Below are positions 31,308-38,792 of a stretch of 38,792 bases of DNA, piece after piece. Positions within the stretch are counted from its first letter, which is position 1. The number at the start of each line of letters is the position of its first letter. A program made the translations under genes and the position numbers. The notes under the pieces are model-generated. The model was not told the origin of the DNA and ran no database searches. It was given only the letters and a program-made list of their open reading frames with translations. Source of the DNA: Collinsella aerofaciens (GTDB lineage Bacteria; Actinomycetota; Coriobacteriia; Coriobacteriales; Coriobacteriaceae); contig NZ_JADNGN010000007.1 of NCBI RefSeq assembly GCF_015553355.1, positions 31,589 to 70,380 on the forward strand, in the 5' to 3' direction.

Positions 31308-31407
31308 TGCTTCCCTCTTTTCATAGAGTTGCGTGCGCAAGACACCGTCTGCGGAGGCCTCCGGAGCATCCCCTGCCGTTTGGACTTGCTGTCTTTTCGA
31401 CAAGAAC

Positions 31408-31413
31408 AATATA
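31408..31413 (-). promoter_or_regulatory. Probable -10 element of the PTS operon
   Basis: TATATT on the minus strand, giving a leader of about 95 bases. No good -35, as expected for an activated or catabolite-controlled promoter. The leader contains GGAGGCCTCC within AAGACA...TGTCTT, a foldable stretch. Confidence 0.4.
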
Positions 31414-31445
31414 GGTGCTCGTTTTTCTTAATGCCAGCTTATTTC

Positions 31446-31498
31446 GGTAAACGCGCAGGTCAGAGCGTTGGTTATGCGATTTAGTTATGCGTTTAACC
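31446..31498. promoter_or_regulatory. Candidate operator region between the PTS operon and its LacI regulator
   Basis: GGTAAACGC (31446-31454) faces GCGTTTAACC (31489-31498), and GTTATGCG occurs twice in between (31471, 31484). A separate GTATGC...GCATAC pair lies at about 31607-31628. LacI operators are palindromes with a central CG. The rest of the 415-base gap shows nothing else. Confidence 0.35.
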
Positions 31499-31722
31499 AA
31501 AAATGAATCCTGCGATTTTGCCCTCGATTTCAAAAGTCAAGAAGTATTTGATTTTCTCGGTAGACGGCAGATGCGCATGCCGGTCACAAATTTCGACCCC
31601 ACCCGTATGCCGCATTTGTTGCATACTCATATGAAAGGAAAAAGCCGCTCACCGAAGCGTATCCTTCACCAAGACTCAAAGTCATCATGTTGGAAAATGC
31701 TCATCTGTCGGAAGGAGTCGCT

Positions 31723-32733
31723 GTGGCAAAACAGCGCGTTACGATCGCAGACGTCGCTCGAGAGGCGGGAACCTCGACGGCAAGCGTCTCGTATTACCTC
31801 AACGACAAACGAGAAAAGCTTAGCGAGAAGACGCAGAACAAAATCGCGCGCGTCATTAAGGAACTCGGATACGTTCCCAACGCCCAAGCGCAGACGCTCA
31901 CCGGCAAGCAAACCCACGTCATTGCCATCATCATTTTGGATAACACCAACAAATGGGCGGGGCTCGTTCTCAATGGCATGGAGCAGGTCATGCTCCCCGC
32001 GGGCTACCAGACGGTCGTTTGCACGAGCAACTTTAACCCCGAGACCGAGCTCATGTACGTCGACAAGATGCTCTCGCTGGGCGTCGATGGCTTTATCATC
32101 CAGCCCACGGCAAACTTCAAAGCCGTGTATGACCGCATTAGACGCGCCGGCAAGCCGGTCGTCTTTTTCGATGCGGCCATCTATAGCCCAGGTACCAGCT
32201 GGATCAAAACCAACCTTTACGACGGCGTGTACAACGCCACACAGGCACTCCTCGACGCCGGCTACGAAGATTTCTTTTCCATTGCCGCCAACATGACCGA
32301 AATGCGCACCCGCATGGAGCGTTTTCAGGGGTATGCCGAGGCGCTGGCAGCGAACGGGCAGCTCTACAAAGCGATTCCCATCGATCACAACAAGCCGTCA
32401 ATCAACGAGCTCACCGAATACTTTAAATTCAAGTTCAATCCCGCCAAGCGAACCCTTATCTTCGTGCAAAATCAGTGGGCACTTCCCCGTGTCTACAAGG
32501 CCCTCCAGCCAATGGCCCATCTGCTTCCGCAGCAAATCGGCCTTTTGGGACTCAACTGCGAAGACTGGACTAATCTCACCACACCGACCGTCTCCACCAT
32601 CATCGAGCCCGTCGACCAAGAAGGTCGCGAAGCAGCCGAGATGCTGCTCGCCCTACTTGACGGAAGCAGCGAACCCGGCGAGCAGCGCATTCTCGAGTGC
32701 AAGCTCAACTGGCTCGACTCCACCTCGATCTAG
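31723..32733 (+). CDS. LacI-family regulator, probably of the PTS-transketolase operon
   Basis: 336 residues from GTG 31723, chosen because GGAAGGAG lies six bases before it and the helix-turn-helix starts three codons later; an ATG at 31687 has no ribosome site. DNA-binding part: VTIADVAREAGTSTASVSYY, LSEKTQNKIARVIKELGYVP, NAQAQTLTGK. The sensor domain spans about 60 to 330, with IAIIILDNTNKWAGLVLNGM, VDGFIIQPTANF, GKPVVFFDAAIY and QQIGLLGLNCEDWTNLTTP. It is divergent from the PTS operon, the usual place for a local sugar-responsive repressor. Confidence 0.92.
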   Translation: MAKQRVTIADVAREAGTSTASVSYYLNDKREKLSEKTQNKIARVIKELGYVPNAQAQTLTGKQTHVIAIIILDNTNKWAGLVLNGMEQVMLPAGYQTVVCTSNFNPETELMYVDKMLSLGVDGFIIQPTANFKAVYDRIRRAGKPVVFFDAAIYSPGTSWIKTNLYDGVYNATQALLDAGYEDFFSIAANMTEMRTRMERFQGYAEALAANGQLYKAIPIDHNKPSINELTEYFKFKFNPAKRTLIFVQNQWALPRVYKALQPMAHLLPQQIGLLGLNCEDWTNLTTPTVSTIIEPVDQEGREAAEMLLALLDGSSEPGEQRILECKLNWLDSTSI

Positions 32734-32738
32734 ACCGC

Positions 32739-32768
32739 GGGACAAATGAATCAGTAGCGTTTGTCTCA
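32739..32768 (+). terminator. Hairpin after the LacI regulator gene
   Basis: GGGACAAA pairs with TTTGTCTC (one G-U pair) around a 14-base loop, five bases past the stop. The arms resemble those of the hairpin at 28328. No clean T-run, so terminator activity is uncertain. Confidence 0.45.
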
Positions 32769-32852
32769 AATCTTAAGTATTTGTTCGACAGAACGGCCCC
32801 TGCCGGCTCCTGCTAGACTGGTAGATTCCCAACCGTCCATCCAGGAGCCTCC

Positions 32853-33836
32853 ATGTCGCGCAAGTCCGCCTACAAGCAAGTACTTTCCATCGGCACCGCC
32901 GTGGTGCTGGGGTTTGCGCTGTTCACAGGGTCGCTCGACGGGGCGCCCAAGCTGTTGTCGCCGCAAAGCGATGAGCAGGCAGCGGCTCTGGCCGAGAAGC
33001 AAGACGAGAGTCCCAGCCGCACCGACGACGAGGCGGACCTGGTTGCCCGACTCGAATCGGGAACAGCGAGCTCCTCGGACTCTCAAAATAGCCAAGACTC
33101 TGGCGATGGCTCCGATTCCGCCGCAACCGACACCGGCGACGGCGCTTCCGCGGACAGCGCCGCCACCCCCATCGACGAGGTCGAAAACCCCGACCTCAAC
33201 CGCGCCCGCGGTGTTTATCTCAGCAGCATTCCCGACTACGCCGGCAACCCCTATGTTGCCCTTCGCGCCGACAGCACGCACCCGCTCGGCACGCCATCAT
33301 TCACACTCGATGAATACGAGCGCGCTACAGAAGAGGGTTGCTTTAAGAAGTTCTCCAAGCTTGACAGCCTGGGCCGCACCCGCAAAGCGCTTGCCTGCGT
33401 GGGCCCCGAATCACTCGGTCAAGGCGAGCGCGGCGATATCTCGCGTATCCATCCCGCTGGATGGCGCCAGCAGCGCTACGACTTTATTCCGGGCCAGAGC
33501 CTCTACAACCGCTGTCACCTCATCGCCTGGTCGCTCTGCGGCGAAAACGCCAACCGCAAGAATCTCCTCACCGGCACGCGTTATCTCAACGAGACGGGCA
33601 TGCTGCCGTTTGAAGAGCAGATTCTCGGCTACATCCGCGATACGGGTAACCATGTGCTCTACCGTGTCACGCCCATGTATAACGAAGAGGAACTTGTCTG
33701 CCGTGGCGTGCGCCTTGAGGCGCAATCGGTCGAGGACCACGGCAAGACCCTCTGCTTCCACGTATACTGCTACAACCTGCAGCCGCACGTGCAGATCGAC
33801 TACGCCACCGGCCGCAACCAGGCCTCGGGGAACTAG
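32853..33836 (+). CDS. Secreted or membrane-anchored DNA/RNA non-specific endonuclease
   Basis: 327 residues. Residues 1 to 28 form a signal peptide or anchor (basic MSRKSAYK, then VLSIGTAVVLGFALFTG). Residues 30 to 110 are a disordered Ser/Asp/Ala-rich spacer. The nuclease domain covers about 170 to 325: GWRQQRYDFIPGQSLYNRCH, LIAWSLCGENANRKNLLTGT, RYLNETGMLPFEEQI, HVLYRVTP, and VYCYNLQPHVQIDYATG. The histidine of NRCHL is the expected general base and the later asparagines the metal ligands of this beta-beta-alpha metal nuclease type. The start follows AGGAG. Likely roles are extracellular nucleic acid breakdown or DNA handling at the surface. Confidence 0.9.
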   Translation: MSRKSAYKQVLSIGTAVVLGFALFTGSLDGAPKLLSPQSDEQAAALAEKQDESPSRTDDEADLVARLESGTASSSDSQNSQDSGDGSDSAATDTGDGASADSAATPIDEVENPDLNRARGVYLSSIPDYAGNPYVALRADSTHPLGTPSFTLDEYERATEEGCFKKFSKLDSLGRTRKALACVGPESLGQGERGDISRIHPAGWRQQRYDFIPGQSLYNRCHLIAWSLCGENANRKNLLTGTRYLNETGMLPFEEQILGYIRDTGNHVLYRVTPMYNEEELVCRGVRLEAQSVEDHGKTLCFHVYCYNLQPHVQIDYATGRNQASGN

Positions 33837-33880
33837 CCCCAAGCCACGACAAGAACCGATTTGCAACCCCACCGGGGACC

Positions 33881-33916
33881 AAAAAGGGCCGCCCTGGATT
33901 GCCCAGAGCAGCCCTT
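33881..33916. terminator. Possible terminator between convergent nuclease and EF-G-like genes
   Basis: AAGGGC and GCCCTT arms with an inner CTGG/CCAG stem form an imperfect hairpin. A run of A on its left would give U's to the minus-strand transcript. Confidence 0.4.
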
Positions 33917-33950
33917 GCATCGGCATGCATGTTGCAGGCAAAGTCCCACG

Positions 33951-36026
33951 CTACTTGGCGCGACCCTCCTCATAGCGCTCCACGAGCTTGGCCTGAACGT
34001 CATAAGGCACCTGCTCATAGCCAGCGGGCTTCATGGTAAAGTCGCCCGTGCCGCGCGTGATAGAGCGCAGGCGCGTCGAATAATCCGTCAGCTCGGCCAG
34101 CGGCGCCTGGGCAATGACCACGGTATCGCCGCGCTCATCGGTCTCCATACCCGTCACGCGACCGCGCGAGGCCGAGATGTCGCCCATCACGGCGCCGGCG
34201 TAGCTCTCGGGGATAGTCACCGTGATTTCCTCGATGGGCTCCAGCACCACCGGGTCGGCATCGGCGCATGCCTTGCGCAGACCGATGCGAGCCGCCGCGC
34301 GGAACGCCATCTCGTTGGAGTCGACGCTGTGATACGAGCCGTCGTACACAGCCACGCGAATGCCCGTGAGCGGGTAGCCGGCAATGATGCCGTCCTTCAT
34401 GGTCTCCTGGACACCCTTGTCCACGGCGGGGATGAGCGAGCGCGGGATGCGGCCACCCACGACCTCGTCTACAAACTCATAGCCATCGCTCGTGCCGTCG
34501 GGCCCAATGAGCGGCTCAACGCGCAGCCAGCAGTCGCCATACTGACCGGCACCGCCAGTCTGTTTCTTGTGGCGGCCCTGCGCGCTTGCCGTACGGCGAA
34601 TGGTCTCGCGATACGGAATGCGGATCGGCACGCTCTTGGCCACGACCTTGGTGCGATCCTCCAAACGGTTGAGCAGCACCGAAACCTGCGCCTCACCAAC
34701 GGCGGAGATAATGGTCTGGCCCGTCTCCTCGTCACGATCGATGCTCATGGTCGGATCGGCCTTGCAGGCCTTCTCGATAAACGTGTAGAGCTTCTCTTCG
34801 TCGCCGCGATTCTCGGCCTCGATGGCGATGCGGTACTGCGAGTTGGGGAACTTAAACGCCGCAGCCTCGACCTTGCCGGTAATCGAGAGCGTATCGCCCG
34901 TCTCGGCCGCCAGCTTGGGTGCCACGATAATGTCGCCGGCATAGGCGTGACCGACCTCGGTCATGTCGCGGCCGCACATCACATACAGGTGAGCCAGACG
35001 GTCGCCCTTGCGCGTGCGCGCGTTGACCAGCTCAAGGCCCGGCTCAAGCGTACCCGTCAGCACCTTAATAAAGCTGATGCGACCCTGCTGCGGATCGGCC
35101 AGGGTCTTAAACACAAACGCCACCGGACGATCATCGTCGCTTGAAATCTTGAGCGAATCGCCGTCGATAAGCGGCATCTCGCCGTAGTCGGTCGGCGCCG
35201 GGAAGTATGTGGCGATGTCGTCCATCAGCGAGTTGACGCCCTGCTCCTTAATGCAATCGCCCGCAAAGACCGGCACAAAGATGCGCTCGGCGATCGCCTT
35301 CGACAGCAGGCCTTCAAGCTCCTCCTGCGTCAGCGTCTCCTCGCCTTCCAAGTACTTCATCATCAGCTCGTCGTCAGCCTCGGCCACCAGCTCGCACAGA
35401 TGGTCATGGGCTTCCTCGGCCTGGGCACGATACTCCTCGGGAATCTCCGAATCAACGGCTTCGGTGCCGTTGCAATGGCGCGCCTTCATGCGCACCAGGT
35501 CGATGATGCCGTCAAAGTCCTCGCCCTCGCCCCAGGGAAGGGTCACGGCGCCCAGGCGCGTGCCAAAGCGCTCTTGCAGCAGGTCCATCGTGGTCGCAAA
35601 GCTGGCCTCGGAGCGCGACAGGCGGTTTACGAACACCGCACGCGCCAGGCGCAGGTCCTCGGCGGCATACCAGAGCTTAACCGTCGTAGGCTGCGGGCCG
35701 GCCTCGGCGTCGACCACAAACAGAGCCGTCTCGCAGACGCTCATCGCGGCAAAGGCGTCGCCGATAAAATCGGGGTAGCACGGGGCATCGAGCACATTGA
35801 TGCGCGCGCCCTTCCAGTCGATCGGCGCGATGGTCGTCGAGATGGAAAATGCACGCTTGACCTCTTCGGGGTCATAGTCGAGCGTGGGCTTGGTGCCGTC
35901 GTGGCCGCCCAGGCGGGCGGTCTTGCCGGAAAGGTGGAGCATGGCCTCGGCGAGTGAAGTCTTGCCCACCCCGCCTTGGCCTACGAGCACCACGTTCCTT
36001 ACGTTACCGGTCTTGGGAGCACCCAT
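33951..36026 (-). CDS. Elongation factor G-like GTPase with divergent G motifs
   Basis: 691 residues with the full EF-G domain order: G domain (1 to about 275), domain II (about 300 to 385), III, IV (SAQGRHKKQTGGAGQYGDCW, with FVDEVVGGRIPRSLIPAVDK) and V (VLEPIEEITVTIPESYAGAV). It is not the housekeeping factor. The G motifs depart from it: P-loop GQGGVGKT, G3 reads DAPCYPDF instead of DTPGHVDF, and G4 reads NRLS instead of NKMD. Such EF-G-like or EF-G2 proteins are common second copies in Actinobacteria; their role is unclear. The ATG at 36026 has AAGGAGG upstream. It stands alone, away from rpsL, rpsG and tuf. Confidence 0.9.
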   Translation of the reverse strand: MGAPKTGNVRNVVLVGQGGVGKTSLAEAMLHLSGKTARLGGHDGTKPTLDYDPEEVKRAFSISTTIAPIDWKGARINVLDAPCYPDFIGDAFAAMSVCETALFVVDAEAGPQPTTVKLWYAAEDLRLARAVFVNRLSRSEASFATTMDLLQERFGTRLGAVTLPWGEGEDFDGIIDLVRMKARHCNGTEAVDSEIPEEYRAQAEEAHDHLCELVAEADDELMMKYLEGEETLTQEELEGLLSKAIAERIFVPVFAGDCIKEQGVNSLMDDIATYFPAPTDYGEMPLIDGDSLKISSDDDRPVAFVFKTLADPQQGRISFIKVLTGTLEPGLELVNARTRKGDRLAHLYVMCGRDMTEVGHAYAGDIIVAPKLAAETGDTLSITGKVEAAAFKFPNSQYRIAIEAENRGDEEKLYTFIEKACKADPTMSIDRDEETGQTIISAVGEAQVSVLLNRLEDRTKVVAKSVPIRIPYRETIRRTASAQGRHKKQTGGAGQYGDCWLRVEPLIGPDGTSDGYEFVDEVVGGRIPRSLIPAVDKGVQETMKDGIIAGYPLTGIRVAVYDGSYHSVDSNEMAFRAAARIGLRKACADADPVVLEPIEEITVTIPESYAGAVMGDISASRGRVTGMETDERGDTVVIAQAPLAELTDYSTRLRSITRGTGDFTMKPAGYEQVPYDVQAKLVERYEEGRAK

Positions 36027-36268
36027 GATGACCTCCTTGCAGGGCCGCGCGCAATGCGCGACGCCAACGGGGAGAGTTCGCGGTCGGTGCCATCCCGGGA
36101 GCAGCATGGTCGGCAGCCGAGCCGACTCACCCTCCAAATGTCCTATGCCACCACCCTACCCTCACGGGCGGCTGTCCATGCATACCTTTCGGCGCACGTA
36201 TGAATACAGGCGGCGAGAGGACAGAGCAAGTATGCCAGGCGATTATTAAACCCCATCGATACAAATAA

Positions 36269-36302
36269 AAGCCGCCGCAGTCCATAAGACCCGCGGCGGC
36301 TT
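36269..36302 (-). terminator. Terminator of the amino-acid ABC importer operon
   Basis: AAGCCGCCGC pairs with GCGGCGGCTT around a 14-base loop, and on the minus strand is followed by TTATTTGT. It lies 20 bases past the ATPase stop. The 180 bases from here to the EF-G-like start hold nothing else. Confidence 0.82.
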
Positions 36303-36323
36303 CTTCTCAATACATAGCTGAGC

Positions 36324-37088
36324 TTAGCCCTCGATACGACTCAAGAACTCACGGGTACGTTGCTCACGCGGATGATCGATAACCTGCTCGGCCGGGCCCT
36401 CCTCGACAATGCGGCCTCCGTCCATAAAGACCACGCGATCGGCAACATCGCGCGCAAACTGCATCGCATGGGTCACGATCACCATCGTCATATTCTGCGC
36501 CGCCAGGTCTTTAATGACACGCAGCACCTCGGCCGTTAGCTCGGGATCGAGCGCCGAGGTCGGCTCGTCAAAGAATAAGATTTCCGGATCGAGCGCCAGG
36601 GCGCGGGCGATACTCACACGCTGTTGCTGACCGCCCGAAAGCTCACACGGCACCTTGTTCTCGTTGCCTGTCAGCCCCATTTGGGCAATCAGCTCGTGAG
36701 CGCGGGCTTCCGCCTGCTCGCGCGGACGCTTAAGCACGCGAATCGGCGCATCGGTGATGTTTTTCATCACCGTATAGTGCGGGAACAGGTTGTAATTTTG
36801 GAACACCAGGCCGAATCGCGAGCGCGCCTGCTTGGGCACATCGCCCTTCGCATAGACCGCGCCCGAACCCGCATCCGTCGCAACGGCAAGGTCGCCAAAC
36901 GAGAGCGAGCCTCCGTCGAGTGTCTCGAGCAGCGTGGCACACCGCAGCAGCGTGGACTTGCCGCCACCCGAAGGCCCGATAATCGCCACGACCTCGCCAC
37001 GCTTCACCTCAAGCGAGATATCCTTGAGCACCTCATTGCCGCCAAACGCCTTACGCGCGTTCGATATATTCATTACCGAATTAATCAT
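36324..37088 (-). CDS. Polar amino-acid ABC transporter, ATP-binding protein
   Basis: 254 residues. Walker A is IGPSGGGKST (38-47), the Q-loop is FQNYNLFPHYTVMKN, the signature is LSGGQQQR, Walker B is EILFFDEPTSALD, and the H-loop is VTHAM. The Q-loop region and the HPREQRTREFLSRI ending mark the GlnQ/HisP amino-acid importer group. The ATG at 37088 overlaps the permease stop by eight bases, so translation is coupled; a second ATG five codons on is possible. It energises the permease and binding protein encoded upstream. Confidence 0.94.
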   Translation of the reverse strand: MINSVMNISNARKAFGGNEVLKDISLEVKRGEVVAIIGPSGGGKSTLLRCATLLETLDGGSLSFGDLAVATDAGSGAVYAKGDVPKQARSRFGLVFQNYNLFPHYTVMKNITDAPIRVLKRPREQAEARAHELIAQMGLTGNENKVPCELSGGQQQRVSIARALALDPEILFFDEPTSALDPELTAEVLRVIKDLAAQNMTMVIVTHAMQFARDVADRVVFMDGGRIVEEGPAEQVIDHPREQRTREFLSRIEG

Positions 37089-37734
37089 GGTAGTAATCCA
37101 ATTTTTTCTCGGCGGCGCCCAGCAGCATCTCGACGACGAAATTAAAGACCCAGTTAATCAGCGCCGCGATCGCAAACGGCACCATGCTCACCTGCGAGGC
37201 GACCAGCGCCTTGGCCGTCGAGAACATCTCACCCACGCCAATGGCAAACGCCAGCGACGTGTCCTTGACCAGCGTGATGATCTCGTTGCCCATCGCCGGC
37301 AGAATACGCTTGGCGACCTGCGGCATCACAATATACAGAAACGTCTGCACGCGCGAATAGCCCAGCACCTCGGCAGCCTCGTATTGACCGCGCGGAATGG
37401 ACTGCAAGCCCGAGCGATAGATCTCGGCAAAGTAACCGGCGTAGTTGATGATGAACGCCACGACGCACGCCGTCCACTTGGAATCGGGCGTGAGCGAAAT
37501 GCCAAACACGTAGTACGGGGCAAAGTAGATGGCAAACATCTGCAGCATGAGCGGCGTGCCGCGCATGACCGAGATATAGATGCGCGCAATCCAGCGAAGC
37601 GGCGCGATTTTGCTCATGCGCATAAACGCCACGGGGATTCCCAGCGGAATCGACCCCAGCAGCGTCAGCACAAACAACTGCAAACTGACCAAGAATCCCT
37701 GGCCAAGCATCTGCATCATGACCTGAATAGACAT
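37081..37734 (-). CDS. Polar amino-acid ABC transporter, permease
   Basis: 217 residues with five membrane helices of the HisM/GlnP type. Features are FLVSLQLFVLTLLGSIPLGI, SVMRGTPLMLQMFAIYF, the INYAGYFAEIYRSGLQSIPR GQYEAAEVLG coupling loop that meets the ATPase, LPAMGNEIITLVKDTSLAFA, and a C-terminal helix. A single permease gene suggests a homodimer. The start overlaps the binding-protein stop (TAATG). Confidence 0.93.
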   Translation of the reverse strand: MSIQVMMQMLGQGFLVSLQLFVLTLLGSIPLGIPVAFMRMSKIAPLRWIARIYISVMRGTPLMLQMFAIYFAPYYVFGISLTPDSKWTACVVAFIINYAGYFAEIYRSGLQSIPRGQYEAAEVLGYSRVQTFLYIVMPQVAKRILPAMGNEIITLVKDTSLAFAIGVGEMFSTAKALVASQVSMVPFAIAALINWVFNFVVEMLLGAAEKKLDYYHD

Positions 37735-38594
37735 TACTTGAGCACCCAATTATCGAAAGATAGACCATAGCTTGAATACTTGTCGCACAGGTCCTTGACC
37801 GTGCCGTCCTCGTAGAGCGCCTTGAGCGACTCGGCTACAGCATCGGCCGACTTGGTGTCGCCCTTCTTAAAGCCAACGGCGTAGTGCTCGCTGGACAGCG
37901 GCTCATCAAGCTGCGTATAGGCATCGGGCTTGGCGGCAAGCTGATACTGGGCAATCGAAAGATCGCACGCCACGGCATCGACCGCGCCGCTCTCGAGCTG
38001 CATAAAGGCCGTGTTGTACTCGCCGATCGTGTCGAGCGTGGCAAACGTCGCTGCCAGATCCTTCTGGTCACCCTCAAGCACATCCTGCGCAGCGGAATCG
38101 GTCTGGGTAATCACGGTCTTGCCGGCAAGATCGTCCCAGCTCTTGATGCCTGCATCCTTCTTTACCACCAGCACCTGCTCGTTGAGCATGTACGGCTCGG
38201 AGAACGTGTAGTCGTCCTCGCGGCCCTCCATGGTAAAGCCGTTCCAGATACAGTTGATGGCGCCCGAGTTGAGCAGCGTATCCTTGGCATCCCAGTCGAT
38301 GGCCTCGTATTTGACCTCCCAGCCCTGCTTATCGGCAACAGCCTTGGCCAGATCGAGATCAAAGCCGGTGTACTCGCCATCGTCGCCCACAAAGCCGTAC
38401 GGAGGATAGGACTTATCAAAGCCCACCACGAGCTTCTTGGACTCCGCAGCGCCCTTCACATCCTTGGCCGCGGCAGAGCCAGCGGCGGAGCCCTTGCCGG
38501 CGCCACCGCCGCAACCGACAAGACCAAGGCCAAGCACCGTGGCGAGCGAGCCGGCTAGACCAACAAACTGACGACGAGACATATCGGTGTTCAT
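37734..38594 (-). CDS. Polar amino-acid ABC transporter, substrate-binding lipoprotein
   Basis: 286 residues. The leader MNTDMSRRQFVGLAGSLATV has a twin-arginine motif (SRRQFVG). The lipobox LVGC follows, so it is probably a Tat-exported lipoprotein. A short Gly/Ala/Ser linker precedes the SBP family 3 domain: LVVGFDKSYPPYGFVGDDGE, FDLDLAKAVADKQGW, WDAKDTLLNSGAINCIWNGF, and DAVACDLSIAQY. Ligand is a polar amino acid; the precise one cannot be read from sequence. The ATG at 38594 follows AGGGGGA. It is the first gene of the importer operon, behind a good promoter and a palindrome. Confidence 0.93.
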   Translation of the reverse strand: MNTDMSRRQFVGLAGSLATVLGLGLVGCGGGAGKGSAAGSAAAKDVKGAAESKKLVVGFDKSYPPYGFVGDDGEYTGFDLDLAKAVADKQGWEVKYEAIDWDAKDTLLNSGAINCIWNGFTMEGREDDYTFSEPYMLNEQVLVVKKDAGIKSWDDLAGKTVITQTDSAAQDVLEGDQKDLAATFATLDTIGEYNTAFMQLESGAVDAVACDLSIAQYQLAAKPDAYTQLDEPLSSEHYAVGFKKGDTKSADAVAESLKALYEDGTVKDLCDKYSSYGLSFDNWVLK

Positions 38595-38612
38595 GGTATT
38601 CCCCCTTGATGA

Positions 38613-38632
38613 CACTTTAGTTAGGTAAAGTG
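38613..38632 (-). promoter_or_regulatory. Palindrome in the leader of the importer operon
   Basis: CACTTTAGTTAGGTAAAGTG: perfect 7-bp arms around six bases, between the predicted transcription start and the ribosome site. ACACTTTAG recurs at 38656-38664 between -10 and -35. Probable binding site of a repressor. Confidence 0.5.
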
Positions 38633-38650
38633 AGTCATGTAACGTCCAGA

Positions 38651-38679
38651 ATCATACACTTTAGCGTGATAGAGCACAA
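38651..38679 (-). promoter_or_regulatory. Promoter of the amino-acid importer operon
   Basis: On the minus strand, -35 TTGTGC (38679-38674) and -10 TATGAT (38656-38651) are exactly 17 bases apart; start near 38644, a 50-base leader. Confidence 0.65.
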
Positions 38680-38740
38680 GGCGAGTTTGCCCGCCGCGTG
38701 AGGGGTGTGGGGGTTAAGTTTCCTGCTCTACAGTCCTGCT

Positions 38741-38777
38741 CACGACGGAGGCCACATTAAGTGGCCTCCTGTTCGTG
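38741..38777. terminator. Hairpin near the window end, possible terminator
   Basis: GGAGGCCAC pairs with GTGGCCTCC around about five bases, extended by CACGA/TCGTG. T-tracts are poor. It probably ends a gene located beyond the window. Confidence 0.5.
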
Positions 38778-38792
38778 CGGAACTCGCGATAA

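Noticed and set aside
28350-31484. Plus-strand open frame of 1044 codons opposite the GatZ-like and EIIBC genes
   Set aside because: Antisense shadow of clear coding genes with low-complexity composition and no domain.
33500-33560. NRCHL instead of DRGHL as a loss of function in the secreted nuclease
   Set aside because: The NRCHL form together with the N..N..NLLTGTRYLN stretch is, to my knowledge, usual for this subfamily, so it is not an anomaly.

Overview
The window reads as chromosome of a high-GC gut actinobacterium of the class Coriobacteriia. Collinsella or a close relative is the best fit. The basis is protein character, GC-rich codon use, LAxTG rather than LPxTG wall-sorting signals, and many short hairpin repeats between genes. 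This is an inference; no 16S or ribosomal marker lies in the window. No phage, plasmid, transposase or CRISPR array was seen.

Layout. 1-1922: two tandem paralogous secreted coiled-coil proteins with LAxTG anchors. 1923-2815: a gene-poor island holding the SRP RNA gene (minus strand, with promoter) among four large inverted repeats. 2816-4738: a fused TadA/glycerate kinase gene and a divergent tRNA-Ser(UGA). 4742-9569: a TetR regulator, LemA, a 200-bp element with terminal inverted repeats, branched-chain aminotransferase, a DedA membrane protein and serine acetyltransferase. 9684-13991: a MarR regulator and a heterodimeric ABC exporter in one operon, with an operator-like direct repeat inside the promoter. 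14035-19331: a small orphan protein, a nitroreductase, a single-pass membrane protein, a degenerate NtrC-like regulator, a YeiH-type transporter and a GntR regulator. 19443-24529: glmS, a LacI regulator, a HAD phosphatase and a LarE-like sulfur transferase. 24530-25311: a non-coding stretch with hairpin repeats, a TCTCTCTAAA array and the remnant of a winged-helix gene. 25312-32733: a sugar operon (PTS EIIBC, GatZ-like protein, transaldolase, split transketolase, PTS EIIA) facing its probable LacI regulator. 32853-38792: a secreted nuclease, an EF-G-like GTPase and a polar amino-acid ABC importer.

How the genes work together. The clearest unit is the sugar operon. A fructose-family PTS would import and phosphorylate a ketose. 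A GatZ-family protein without its GatY/KbaY aldolase partner, a transaldolase and a two-subunit transketolase would then feed it into the pentose phosphate pool. The substrate is unknown, and this is the best candidate in the window for an undescribed pathway. The MarR/ABC and SBP/permease/ATPase groups are conventional operons joined by overlapping start and stop codons.

The most unusual non-coding signal is a family of short hairpins between genes. The core (AGGGAC followed by AGGTTTA or TGTCCCTTT) is conserved, while the flanking arms change sequence and still pair with each other in most copies. Coordinates rest on reading frames and hand counting, so short-site positions may be off by one or two bases.
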